Part shown: in pieces, positions 1-6,841 of the stretch | Position numbering within the stretch: the first letter of the stretch is position 1 | Layout: each line of letters starts with the position of its first letter | Assembly: GCA_016927475.1 (NCBI GenBank) | Contig: JAFGMO010000021.1 | Location: 1-41,260 of the forward strand | Direction of reading: 5' to 3' | Length of the DNA: 41,260 bases | Source of the DNA: Candidatus Aminicenantota bacterium | GTDB lineage: Bacteria; Acidobacteriota; Aminicenantia; Aminicenantales; Aminicenantaceae | Translations under genes and position numbers: made by a program | The notes under the pieces: model-generated | Database searches by the model: none | The model's input: only the letters and a program-made list of their open reading frames with translations | What the model was told of the DNA's origin: nothing

Positions 1-127
1 AAATATTTATATTATATAAAAAAGCGTTTTTTGCCCTTATTTAGCGATGTTAGGGTCTTTTTTTCTCGGTTGAGGTCTTTTCCGTCATGAATCTATCTTG
101 AAGAAATTTCATGGATTTGGTTTTAAA

Positions 128-190
128 GCATCACTCATACCTTAAGCTGTTTTACCAGCATTTGAAGCCCGGACCGTAGGAATAAGGAAA
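128..190 (-). pseudogene. Scar of an FtsX-like permease 3' end
   Basis: Read on the minus strand, the bases just before the stop at 130-128 encode NSLRYE followed by TGA. All four intact permeases in this window end in a similar (S/T)LRYE tail. A stop codon lies directly upstream in this frame. A neighbouring frame reads TVRASNA, which resembles the alanine-rich stretch before the LRYE tail in the intact proteins, so a frameshifted remnant is likely. The 20 bases at 123-142 are identical to 2578-2597, which carry the true end of the intact permease gene. Nothing permease-like is visible beyond about position 190. A chance short match is possible. Confidence 0.4.
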
Positions 191-483
191 TAATTATCCT
201 TGAGACATTTTTTTCAATCCCATTCCTGGAAAACATAATACAATTGGATCATTTTAAATAAGCAAAAATTACCTTGATGTTCTATACCTTACGAGCGAAA
301 AAAGGGGATACGTACTGACTAGGTATACGACTTCCTTTTTGGCAATAAAGATTAAGAGGAAAACTGAACTTTATTTGATAATATGCGTCTTTATAATTGC
401 TTGGGTCGAGAATGGGGATAGAGCACCTTGAATATTTTAATTTTTGTTTAGGGAAGGTGAAATTATCAATAAAGGAGAAACAA
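191..483. other. Leader region before the first operon
   Basis: No gene was found here. It contains a 16-base sequence at 300-315 that recurs at 2478-2493, and a TATAAT hexamer at 392-397 that could be the -10 of the operon starting at 484, although no good -35 is visible at the usual spacing. A possible upstream start in the same frame at 397 lacks a ribosome binding site and overlaps this hexamer, so it was not used. Confidence 0.3.
300..315 (+). repeat. 16-bp direct repeat, left copy
   Basis: AAAAGGGGATACGTAC occurs here and again, in the same orientation, at 2478-2493. The two copies flank the two-gene block 484-2479. They may be repeat-element ends or leftovers of an insertion. Confidence 0.6.
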
Positions 484-1257
484 ATGAGAAAAATACTATG
501 GGCCCTCAGCCTTCTTTTGGTGTTTTTGACGGCAAATCCTTGTTTGTCTGAAGAAAATATTAACGTGACCGGAACCTGGGAAGGGACCATCACTCTATCG
601 GGATTGGATATCAATATGGAAATCGTCCTTGAACTAGTGGAGAATAACGGAGCGGTTACAGGTCATATTTCCGATGATTGGGGATATTTGAATTGTGATA
701 TCACTGATCCGGTGCTTAAAGACAATATTTTAACCTTCAAAGCCATGGTCGAATCATCCCAAAGCGACCACCAAATGGCCTTTAGAATGACGGTCGCTGG
801 AGACAAAATGACAGGGCAGTGGGAATCATTGGGAAGCTTTGGCGAATGGAGCTTGGTCAGGAAAGACGAAAGCGAAGAAAAGAGTCGAACGGCTCTTAAG
901 ATCGAGGATATCCAGGGTGTTTGGGCGGGGCCGGCTGCCTACAAAAGCAATCCCGGCTCTAAAAATATTTTAACTCTGGCCTTGGAAGAAAAAAAAGGGA
1001 AACTTTTCGGGACTTTTTCGGACCAAATGGACACAAATTACCTTCCGGTTTTGGTCAAAAGTTTTCGAGAGAACAACCTTGTTCTTGAGATAAAATTCGT
1101 CTGGAAGGATGAGACCTATACGATGGATATGGATATCAATATCAAAGATCGTACTCATATGAGAGGAAAATTTAGAATTGAAAAAATGGGAAGGACGGGT
1201 ATTTGGACGGCCGAGAAAAAAATGAACAGCCCTCATTCTCTGCCTATTGGAAGATGA
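484..1257 (+). CDS. Secreted protein with two lipocalin-like repeats
   Basis: Protein of 257 aa. The ATG at 484 is preceded by AAAGGAG at good spacing and opens a typical Sec signal peptide (MRKILWALSLLLVFL, cleavage probably near residue 20). The mature part holds two related segments of about 95-100 residues, starting near GTWEGTITLSG and GVWAGPAAYKS. Each alternates short beta strands and ends in a tryptophan-bearing strand (GQWESLG, GIWTAEK). This pattern suggests tandem small beta-barrels of the kind often found attached to secreted serine hydrolases, although no hydrolase is attached here. No catalytic motif is visible. The reductase-like gene begins 7 nt downstream, so the two are probably one operon and may act together in the periplasm. 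The exact family was not recognised. Confidence 0.75.
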   Translation: MRKILWALSLLLVFLTANPCLSEENINVTGTWEGTITLSGLDINMEIVLELVENNGAVTGHISDDWGYLNCDITDPVLKDNILTFKAMVESSQSDHQMAFRMTVAGDKMTGQWESLGSFGEWSLVRKDESEEKSRTALKIEDIQGVWAGPAAYKSNPGSKNILTLALEEKKGKLFGTFSDQMDTNYLPVLVKSFRENNLVLEIKFVWKDETYTMDMDINIKDRTHMRGKFRIEKMGRTGIWTAEKKMNSPHSLPIGR

Positions 1258-1264
1258 ATCGAAT

Positions 1265-2479
1265 ATGAAAGATAAAAGATCTCATTTCAGCCGCAGAATA
1301 TTTTTACAAAACGGGATAAAAGGAGTCGCCGGGGCCGTTATTATTCCGGATTTATTAAAAAGTAAGTTTTATTCCGGAGACGATAAAACGAAAAATAAAT
1401 TTGTCTATCGGACTCTCGGCAGGACCGGATTGAAGCTTCCCGTTGTCAGTATCGGAGGACCGGAAAGTCCAGTGTTGATCGAGACGGCCCTGGATAGGGG
1501 AATCATCCATATAAACACGTCTCCCGAGTATAACAAGGGAAACCAGGAAATCATGATCGGGAAAACCCTCAGGGATCGTCCCCGTACTTCATTTGTCATC
1601 GCAACGGGATTTGCGATGTGGAAAAGACCGCAGAACCAAATAAAAAATTATACAAAGGAAAATATCATAGAATCTTTTGAAGCCAGCTTGAAACGTCTTC
1701 AGTTGAAATATGTGGATATATTTTACCTTATGGGCGTTTCCGGCCGAGAAACCGTCCTTCATTCTCCTTTCATGGAAGCCATGGAATCTTTGAAAAAAAG
1801 CGGCAAAGCACGATATGTCGGGCTGACGGTGCATCAAAATGAACCGGAAGTCCTCTATGCTTCCATTGACGGCAAAATTTACGATGTCGTCCTAACAGCC
1901 TATAATTTTCGAAAAATTTACAGGGATGAAATCAAAAGCGCGATTGCCGCTGCGGTCAAAGCCGGGGTTGGAATTATCGCCATGAAAACCCAAGCAGGGG
2001 TTTACTGGAATCAAAAAACACAAGAGATGATCAATATGAAAGCAGCGCTTAAATGGGTGCTTCAGGACAAAAATATCCACACTGCGGTGCCGGAATTTGG
2101 TTCCATAGAGGAATTATATACCGGTATTTCTGTCATGGAACATTTAGAGTTGACACCTGAAGAGAAAAAGGATTTGAGACTCGAAGGGAGAGCGCCGCAA
2201 TCCGGATTGTTCTGCCAGCACTGCCAACAATGTAATTCACAGTGCCGCGGTGATTTCGATATTCCGACACTCATGAGAAGCTATATGTATAAATATGGTT
2301 ATCATCGTCCCTTAAAAGCGAAAGAAGCCATCCGGCATATCCAATCATCTCATATTATTTGTGCGATTTGTTCTTTTTGTTCTGTTCAGTGCCGTATGGG
2401 ATTTGATGTTAGAAACAGGATATTGGATGTCATACGACTTCAAGACACACCTGATGATATTTTAGTTAGTTCGCATTAA
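1265..2479 (+). CDS. Tat-exported aldo/keto reductase-like protein with two Fe-S motifs, catalytic tetrad lost
   Basis: Protein of 404 aa. I chose the ATG at 1265, with GGAAG 11 nt upstream, over a TTG at 1247. The N-terminus carries a Tat signal (SRRIFLQNG plus a hydrophobic stretch). The middle is an aldo/keto reductase barrel (YRTLGRTGLKLPVVSIGG). Aligned with the paralogue at 33744-34946, the tetrad Asp is Asn84, Lys is Gly115 and His is Met156; only Tyr89 remains. The C-terminus has two CX2CX2CX3C motifs (starting CQHCQQC and CAICSFC), as in ferredoxin-like tails of this reductase family, so two 4Fe-4S clusters are likely. It probably folds and binds clusters, but ordinary reductase chemistry looks impossible. 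It may be a cofactor-binding or electron-transfer pseudoenzyme. It is likely cotranscribed with the secreted protein just upstream. Confidence 0.9.
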   Translation: MKDKRSHFSRRIFLQNGIKGVAGAVIIPDLLKSKFYSGDDKTKNKFVYRTLGRTGLKLPVVSIGGPESPVLIETALDRGIIHINTSPEYNKGNQEIMIGKTLRDRPRTSFVIATGFAMWKRPQNQIKNYTKENIIESFEASLKRLQLKYVDIFYLMGVSGRETVLHSPFMEAMESLKKSGKARYVGLTVHQNEPEVLYASIDGKIYDVVLTAYNFRKIYRDEIKSAIAAAVKAGVGIIAMKTQAGVYWNQKTQEMINMKAALKWVLQDKNIHTAVPEFGSIEELYTGISVMEHLELTPEEKKDLRLEGRAPQSGLFCQHCQQCNSQCRGDFDIPTLMRSYMYKYGYHRPLKAKEAIRHIQSSHIICAICSFCSVQCRMGFDVRNRILDVIRLQDTPDDILVSSH

Positions 2480-2493
2480 AAGGGGATACGTAC
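2478..2493 (+). repeat. 16-bp direct repeat, right copy
   Basis: Identical to 300-315. It overlaps the stop codon of the preceding reductase gene. Confidence 0.6.
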
Positions 2494-2577
2494 CCATTCT
2501 ACAAAATTGGTTTTCTATTTTCTGAAAATGGAGCCGGACTGCAGAATATTTATGATTGTTTGCTAGTTTTTGGTTGT

Positions 2578-2597
2578 TAAAGCATCACTCATACCTC
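2578..2597. repeat. 20-bp repeat shared with the left-edge scar
   Basis: These 20 bases equal 123-142. Here they cover the last codons, stop and immediate 3' flank of the minus-strand permease gene. A TTTGGTT stretch follows the stop in both copies, with one indel between them, so the similarity runs slightly past the coding region. Confidence 0.6.
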
Positions 2598-5149
2598 AGG
2601 CTTTTTGTGGGAGGCGCCAGTGCCGCTTTGATGGCCTGAAAGCTTACGGTGATGGCTGCGATAAAAAGTGCCGCTCCGGCCGACGCGGCAAAAATCCAGA
2701 CGCTGAGGTTTATACGGAAGGCATAATTTTGAAGCCATTTGGACATAAAATAATAGGCGGCCGGCCAGGCAAGAAGGTTGGCAAAAAGGATCCACTTGAG
2801 GAATTTATGGGACATTTCGAATACCAGTCCCGTCAGAGAAGCGCCGAGTACCCTTCTGATGCCGATCTCTTTTGTTTTCCGCTCCGCCAAAAAGGAAGCC
2901 AGGCCGAAAAGCCCTAGGGATGATATCAAAACCGCCAGGACCATAAAAACCTGAATGACGGCGCCTGTTCGCTTTTCGCTCTTATACATTCGGTCAAACT
3001 CTTCATCGAGAAAAGTATATTCAAAAGGATAATCCGGGTTGAACTTCTTCTGGAGTTTTTCGATGAAAGTGATGGTCCGGGGAAAATCTTCTGGGTTGAT
3101 TCGCATGAACATATATCTGTAGGGCATGATCCGGTCGTCGTGAAAGATGATCATCGATTCGAGTTCCTGGTCGAGCGGACGGAAGGTGAAGTTTTTAACC
3201 ACTCCGATAATGGTGAACTCACGTCCTGAAGTCATTATCTTTTCTCCGACCGGCGAATCCATCCCCATCAGCCCGGCCAGTTTTTCGTTGATGACCGCAT
3301 GTGAACTCTGCGGCGGCGTTTCAGAGGAGAAAAAATGGCCGAGGATGACTTTACCTTCGAAAGCTTTCACAAAATCCGAATCAGCTCCAAAAAGAGTTAC
3401 GGAAGGGTCATAGTCGAGTTCTTTTCCCTTCCATCTGCACCGGCTGACATAGGACCCGATATAACTGGGCGTATCTGTCGTCAGCGTGACGGCCTGAATG
3501 TTTGGATTTCTCAATAGTTCGTTTTTCAACGGTCCGTAATTTTTTTCCAGGTTGCCCTGAACCGGTAGGGTGAGCATATGTTCCTTAGTGATTCCCGGAT
3601 CATGGGTTTTCATGTAGTGAAGCTGCCTGGCGAAAACCAAAGAACAGATGATAAGCAGAATGGAAAATCCGGATTGAAACACTACGAGCACTTTTCGCAA
3701 ACGTCCGCCGCGTTCCGAGGATCCCGTTTTTCCCGTAATCGTACGCACCGGGCGGAATGAAGAAAGCACGAATCCGGGATAAATACCTGAAATGATTCCT
3801 GTTCCGAGAGCCATTCCCAAGATCATCAGCCAGGAAGATCCGGCCAGCAAGTCTTGAATGTCCAGCATTTTTCCCGTCAAGGTTCGAAAAAGAGGCAAAA
3901 GCACAGCAGCGAGGACAAAGGCCAGCCCCATGGAGAGAAGAGCGTAAAGGATGGATTCTCCAAGAAACTGCCGGACAAGCTGGATTCTTTCCGCCCCGAC
4001 AACCTTTCGAATGCCCACCTCTCTGGCCCGTCTTTCCGAACGGGCCGTGGTCAGGTTGGTGAAATTGATACAGGCCAGGAGAAGGATAAGTCCGCCGACC
4101 AGTGAAAACATATGAACGTTTTTTTCGCGTTTCCTGAGTTTGAGGTAATAGTCTTTGAAAGGATAAGCGAAGGGTTCCGTGTTCGCATCCTTTATCGCCT
4201 GTCTGACGCGGCCTGCAATTTTTGCATTGAAAGCATCCAGAGATGTTCCGGGCTCAAGAACGGTATAAGTCCGGAAGGCCAGGTTTCCCCAATTATCGAT
4301 AAAATTGGGCTGATTAGTCAGCTTGATGAGCAGTTCCATCGGAACCCAGACGTCGAACCGAAGCGTTGATTGAGCGGGGATATCCCGCATCACACCCACG
4401 ACACGGAAATCGAATTTGTTGTCGATGGTGACGGTTTTTCCGATGGGATTATCCGCTCCAAAATGACGGGCAGCCATGGTTTCCGAGATGACCAAAACAT
4501 CGGGACCGGAAAAAATATCTTCACGGCTGCCTTTGACGATGGGGAAGGTAAACACATCAAAAAGGGAAGGATCGGCTATCTGGAGTTTTTCTTTGGCGGG
4601 TTTTCCGTCCCAGCGCATGAGGAATTCCTGCTGCCAGTTCATTAACCGGGCGACTTGGGTGACTTCGGGGTAATCGGCTTTTAGAGCGGGACCCAGGGCC
4701 GGAGGAGACCCAGACGTCGTGGTCCGCTGGCTTCCCGAACCTATGTGGCAGCGAAGCAAAAAAATCCGGTCTATTTTTGTATGAAAGCGGTCAAAACTTC
4801 GTTCGTCACGAATCCAGTGGAAAATAAGCAGGCAGCAGGCCATGCCGGCCGCCAAACCCGCGATATTGATGAAGGAAAATATTTTTTGTCTTTTGACGCC
4901 TCTCAAAGCGATTTTCAGGTAGTTTTTTAACATGGTTATGCTCCAGATGACGTGAAATTTCCCATAGGAAGGAAGGGATTTGAGCAATTGAAGCCAAATC
5001 CAGAGATGGGCTGCTCGGCAGCCTTTTTCTTGATAGAGCTGTTCATAGACGGTCTCAACAGCCTGAAGAACATCGCTCCGGTCGTTTTCAGGAATCAACC
5101 GTTCCAACAGCCGCCGGCACAAAAGAGGATAGGAGTCTTGTCTTTTCAT
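2585..5149 (-). CDS. FtsX/MacB-like permease with N-terminal permease prefix domain (type 2)
   Basis: Protein of 854 aa. Start ATG 5149 overlaps the PadR stop (ATGA), so the two are translationally coupled. Residues 1-70 form a soluble helical prefix (RRLLERLIPEN, VYEQLYQEKG) like the permease prefix domain 2 family. From Met73 (MLKNYLKIALRG) begins a standard double FtsX permease: first membrane helix near 86-106, an extracytoplasmic MacB-type core, three more helices with the GIRKVVGA loop, a second extracytoplasmic domain, and a final FtsX unit with EIGIRRVLGAS. It ends LRYE. Family members move substrates, or work mechanically across the membrane, with a separate ATPase. No ATPase or membrane-fusion protein is encoded nearby and the substrate is unknown. 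An internal SD/ATG precedes Met73. Confidence 0.92.
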   Translation of the reverse strand: MKRQDSYPLLCRRLLERLIPENDRSDVLQAVETVYEQLYQEKGCRAAHLWIWLQLLKSLPSYGKFHVIWSITMLKNYLKIALRGVKRQKIFSFINIAGLAAGMACCLLIFHWIRDERSFDRFHTKIDRIFLLRCHIGSGSQRTTTSGSPPALGPALKADYPEVTQVARLMNWQQEFLMRWDGKPAKEKLQIADPSLFDVFTFPIVKGSREDIFSGPDVLVISETMAARHFGADNPIGKTVTIDNKFDFRVVGVMRDIPAQSTLRFDVWVPMELLIKLTNQPNFIDNWGNLAFRTYTVLEPGTSLDAFNAKIAGRVRQAIKDANTEPFAYPFKDYYLKLRKREKNVHMFSLVGGLILLLACINFTNLTTARSERRAREVGIRKVVGAERIQLVRQFLGESILYALLSMGLAFVLAAVLLPLFRTLTGKMLDIQDLLAGSSWLMILGMALGTGIISGIYPGFVLSSFRPVRTITGKTGSSERGGRLRKVLVVFQSGFSILLIICSLVFARQLHYMKTHDPGITKEHMLTLPVQGNLEKNYGPLKNELLRNPNIQAVTLTTDTPSYIGSYVSRCRWKGKELDYDPSVTLFGADSDFVKAFEGKVILGHFFSSETPPQSSHAVINEKLAGLMGMDSPVGEKIMTSGREFTIIGVVKNFTFRPLDQELESMIIFHDDRIMPYRYMFMRINPEDFPRTITFIEKLQKKFNPDYPFEYTFLDEEFDRMYKSEKRTGAVIQVFMVLAVLISSLGLFGLASFLAERKTKEIGIRRVLGASLTGLVFEMSHKFLKWILFANLLAWPAAYYFMSKWLQNYAFRINLSVWIFAASAGAALFIAAITVSFQAIKAALAPPTKSLRYE
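4931..4944 (-). promoter_or_regulatory. Internal SD and ATG at the prefix/permease junction (permease 1)
   Basis: On the minus strand GGAG (4944-4941) lies exactly 7 nt before the ATG of MLKNYL (4933-4931). The same arrangement occurs in the permeases at 16892-19555 and 20601-23153. It could start a prefix-less protein of 782 aa. Confidence 0.5.
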
Positions 5150-5478
5150 TTTTTTTCGGTTTTTGCCGTGGATTCTGAAAGACCGAGCCACATCCGGTCC
5201 TGAATTTTTTTTGTCTCGAATAGAGTCGTGAAACCCTGTTTCGTTATTTCATAATACTTGACCGCTTTTCCGCCGCGGACAGCCGAAGGTTTTCCCCTTC
5301 GGGTTCGAACAAGACCCTTTTTCCGAAGGTTCTCCAGGCTCAGATAAAGGGAAGCGAAGGCCCAGTCTTTCCCTGTATTTTTAACAAGAACGTCACGGAT
5401 GTTGAGGAGGCAGGAATCATCTCTGATCTGGAATATAGCCAGAAGGATAAGCTCTTCCTGCCTGGTGAGAAGTTTCAT
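5146..5478 (-). CDS. PadR-family transcriptional regulator
   Basis: Protein of 110 aa. Two in-frame ATGs lie close together; I chose the second (5478) because AAGGAGG sits 8 nt before it, against only 2 nt before the first. It has the PadR winged-helix layout: LTRQEELILLAIFQI helix, ASLYLSLENLRKKGL recognition region, then a wing (GGKAVKYYEITKQG). PadR proteins usually repress the adjacent membrane-protein gene and are released by a ligand or stress. The stop overlaps the permease ATG by 4 bp, so repressor and permease are made from one message. It is more similar to the PadR proteins at 19564 and 20170 than to the one at 6477. The effector is unknown. Confidence 0.9.
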   Translation of the reverse strand: MKLLTRQEELILLAIFQIRDDSCLLNIRDVLVKNTGKDWAFASLYLSLENLRKKGLVRTRRGKPSAVRGGKAVKYYEITKQGFTTLFETKKIQDRMWLGLSESTAKTEKK

Positions 5479-5650
5479 GGTCATGGCCTCCTTAATTTCT
5501 TTATGTTTTTTAAAAATATCATCATAAGATTATACTCAAATATTTATAAAAAGGTTTATTCGGGCGAAAAAAAATCTAACATGGACCATTCAAGAATGTT
5601 TATTATTTTGCCGGATGCGGTCTCAACTAAAAAAAATTGTAAACATTATC

Positions 5651-5679
5651 TTGACAAAATTTTTAGTGTGCCTTACATT
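5651..5679 (+). promoter_or_regulatory. Promoter of the toxin-antitoxin operon
   Basis: A perfect -35 TTGACA (5651-5656), a 17-nt spacer and a -10 TACATT (5674-5679) lie about 45 nt upstream of the antitoxin start. Confidence 0.5.
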
Positions 5680-5697
5680 AATATAGTAAGAATGTAA
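5673..5697 (+). promoter_or_regulatory. Candidate antitoxin operator
   Basis: TTACATT (5673-5679) and AATGTAA (5691-5697) form a perfect 7-bp inverted repeat with an 11-bp spacer. It covers the -10 and the likely transcription start, where an AbrB/MazE-type antitoxin would bind for autorepression. Confidence 0.5.
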
Positions 5698-5725
5698 TGA
5701 AGTAATGCTATTAAGGAGAAATCAT

Positions 5726-5989
5726 TTGAATTATACGGAAACAGCTAAAATGACTTCCAAAGGTCAGGTGACCATTCCTTCAACCATAAGAGATATCCTT
5801 AGGCTGGAACCTGGATCGACAGTAATGTTCAAGGTAACTGACAAGGGAGTCATACTATCCCCTTGTGAAGTCCGGGAAAAAACGATTTATACCAAGGAAG
5901 AATGGGCGAAAATCGAAAAGTTGGTGGCTGAAAAGGGGAAAAGTTATAAGACATCTGATGAGGCGAAAAAGCATATCAGATCCTTATGA
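5726..5989 (+). CDS. AbrB/MazE-like antitoxin
   Basis: Protein of 87 aa. The preferred start is TTG 5726, preceded by AAGGAGA; an ATG at 5705 has no ribosome binding site. Residues near the N-terminus (AKMTSKGQVTIPSTIRDIL) are the signature swapped-hairpin DNA-binding motif of the SpoVT/AbrB fold, followed by RLEPGSTVMFKV. The charged C-terminal part (EEWAKIEKLVAEKGKSY, SDEAKKHI) likely wraps the toxin. The stop overlaps the next gene's ATG (ATGA), the normal layout of an antitoxin-toxin operon. It should neutralise the RelE-like toxin and repress its own promoter. Confidence 0.88.
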   Translation: MNYTETAKMTSKGQVTIPSTIRDILRLEPGSTVMFKVTDKGVILSPCEVREKTIYTKEEWAKIEKLVAEKGKSYKTSDEAKKHIRSL

Positions 5990-6261
5990 AATATGAATTC
6001 AAACCTTCCTTTGATAGATCTGTTAAGTCTCTTCCTCTAAAACAAAAAGAAGAGATTAAAGAATTATGTGTGGATATCATTGATGTTTTATCCGGGGATC
6101 GAGGTCTTTCATCCGGTATGGGTCTTAAGAACATCAAAAAAGATTTCTGGGAAATCCGTAAAGGATTAAAGCTAAGAATTCTTTTTAGATGGAGTTCTGA
6201 TTCTGTAGAATTTGTATGTGCGGGAAATCATGAGGAGATCAAAAGATATCTTAAAAAGTAG
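5986..6261 (+). CDS. RelE/ParE-superfamily toxin
   Basis: Protein of 91 aa. It has the compact layout of the RelE/ParE fold: an N-terminal strand and helices (KYEFKPSFDRSVKSLPLKQKEEI), a central glycine-rich turn, then strands (WEIRKGLKLRILFRWSSDSVEFVCAGNHEEIKRYL). The Arg/Lys-rich LRILFRW strand and a C-terminal Asn-His-Glu-Glu segment are in the usual positions. RelE members cut mRNA in the ribosome; ParE members poison gyrase. The sequence alone does not decide which this is. It is translationally coupled to the upstream antitoxin. Confidence 0.82.
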   Translation: MKYEFKPSFDRSVKSLPLKQKEEIKELCVDIIDVLSGDRGLSSGMGLKNIKKDFWEIRKGLKLRILFRWSSDSVEFVCAGNHEEIKRYLKK

Positions 6262-6436
6262 AATGAAACCAAATGGCCTTGATTCTTCATGAAATTCGTT
6301 GACATCTTTTTACAGTATCAAATATTCACCCTCATGAAGAACTGTCCGTTAAGAGACAGAAGCTGTTACAAATCCGGACAGTAAGAGTATCCATCCTGCC
6401 GATTTTCCCCTTAAAACTGACTGGCACATTCCTTGC

Positions 6437-6457
6437 ATACTTAATGCCGTTAAGTAT
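6437..6457 (+). promoter_or_regulatory. Candidate PadR operator
   Basis: ATACTTAA (6437-6444) and TTAAGTAT (6450-6457) form a perfect 8-bp inverted repeat around TGCCG. A possible -10 TATTAT (6455-6460) overlaps the right arm and a weak -35 TTGCAT (6433-6438) touches the left arm, so binding would block the PadR-permease 2 promoter. Confidence 0.55.
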
Positions 6458-6476
6458 TATTTGATATGAGGTGAGA

Positions 6477-6812
6477 ATGATATCAAGAGCGCTGACGGCG
6501 GCTTCCACAAAACCCCTGATCCTGGCCATCCTCAAACAGGGAGAGAACTACGGATACCGGATTATTCAACGGGTACGTGAAATTTCAGAAGGGGAGATCG
6601 ATTGGTCCGAGCCTATGCTTTATCCCGTTCTCAAAAGGATGGATAGGGACGGCTTGCTCCAATCCCGTTGGAAGCATACGGAAAACGGCCGCTTCAGAAG
6701 ATATTACCGTCTGACTGAAAAGGGCCACAAAGAGCTGGAAAGGGAAAAAGCTCAATGGATTAAAGTCCATGCCGCTTTTATGAAAGTCTTGAGTCCGGTT
6801 TTTAAGGATTGA
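6477..6812 (+). CDS. PadR-family transcriptional regulator (classical type)
   Basis: Protein of 111 aa. Start ATG 6477 gives MISRALTAASTKPLIL; a GTG two codons upstream is the alternative, and neither has an ideal ribosome binding site. It carries PadR hallmarks: ILAILKQGENYGYRIIQRV, EPMLYPVLKRMDRDGLLQSRW and the wing RRYYRLTEKGHKELE. It differs from the other three PadR proteins here by the classical G-Y-x-I motif and by its partner permease, which has a different N-terminal prefix. It very likely represses itself and the permease that starts 29 nt downstream, through the inverted repeat at 6437-6457. Confidence 0.92.
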   Translation: MISRALTAASTKPLILAILKQGENYGYRIIQRVREISEGEIDWSEPMLYPVLKRMDRDGLLQSRWKHTENGRFRRYYRLTEKGHKELEREKAQWIKVHAAFMKVLSPVFKD

Positions 6813-6841
6813 CACCGACGTATATCAAAAAGGAGAATCAC

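Larger units (their letters stand above)
5479..5725. other. Divergent control region between PadR-permease 1 and the toxin-antitoxin operon
   Basis: AT-rich and without a gene. On the minus strand a TATAAT (5534-5529) could be the -10 for the PadR gene, with no clear -35. The plus-strand promoter and inverted repeat of the toxin-antitoxin operon are listed separately. Confidence 0.4.

Noticed and set aside
397..483. Longer N-terminus for the first secreted protein, starting at 397
   Set aside because: The extension has no ribosome binding site, overlaps a TATAAT and would hide the clear signal peptide that starts at 484.
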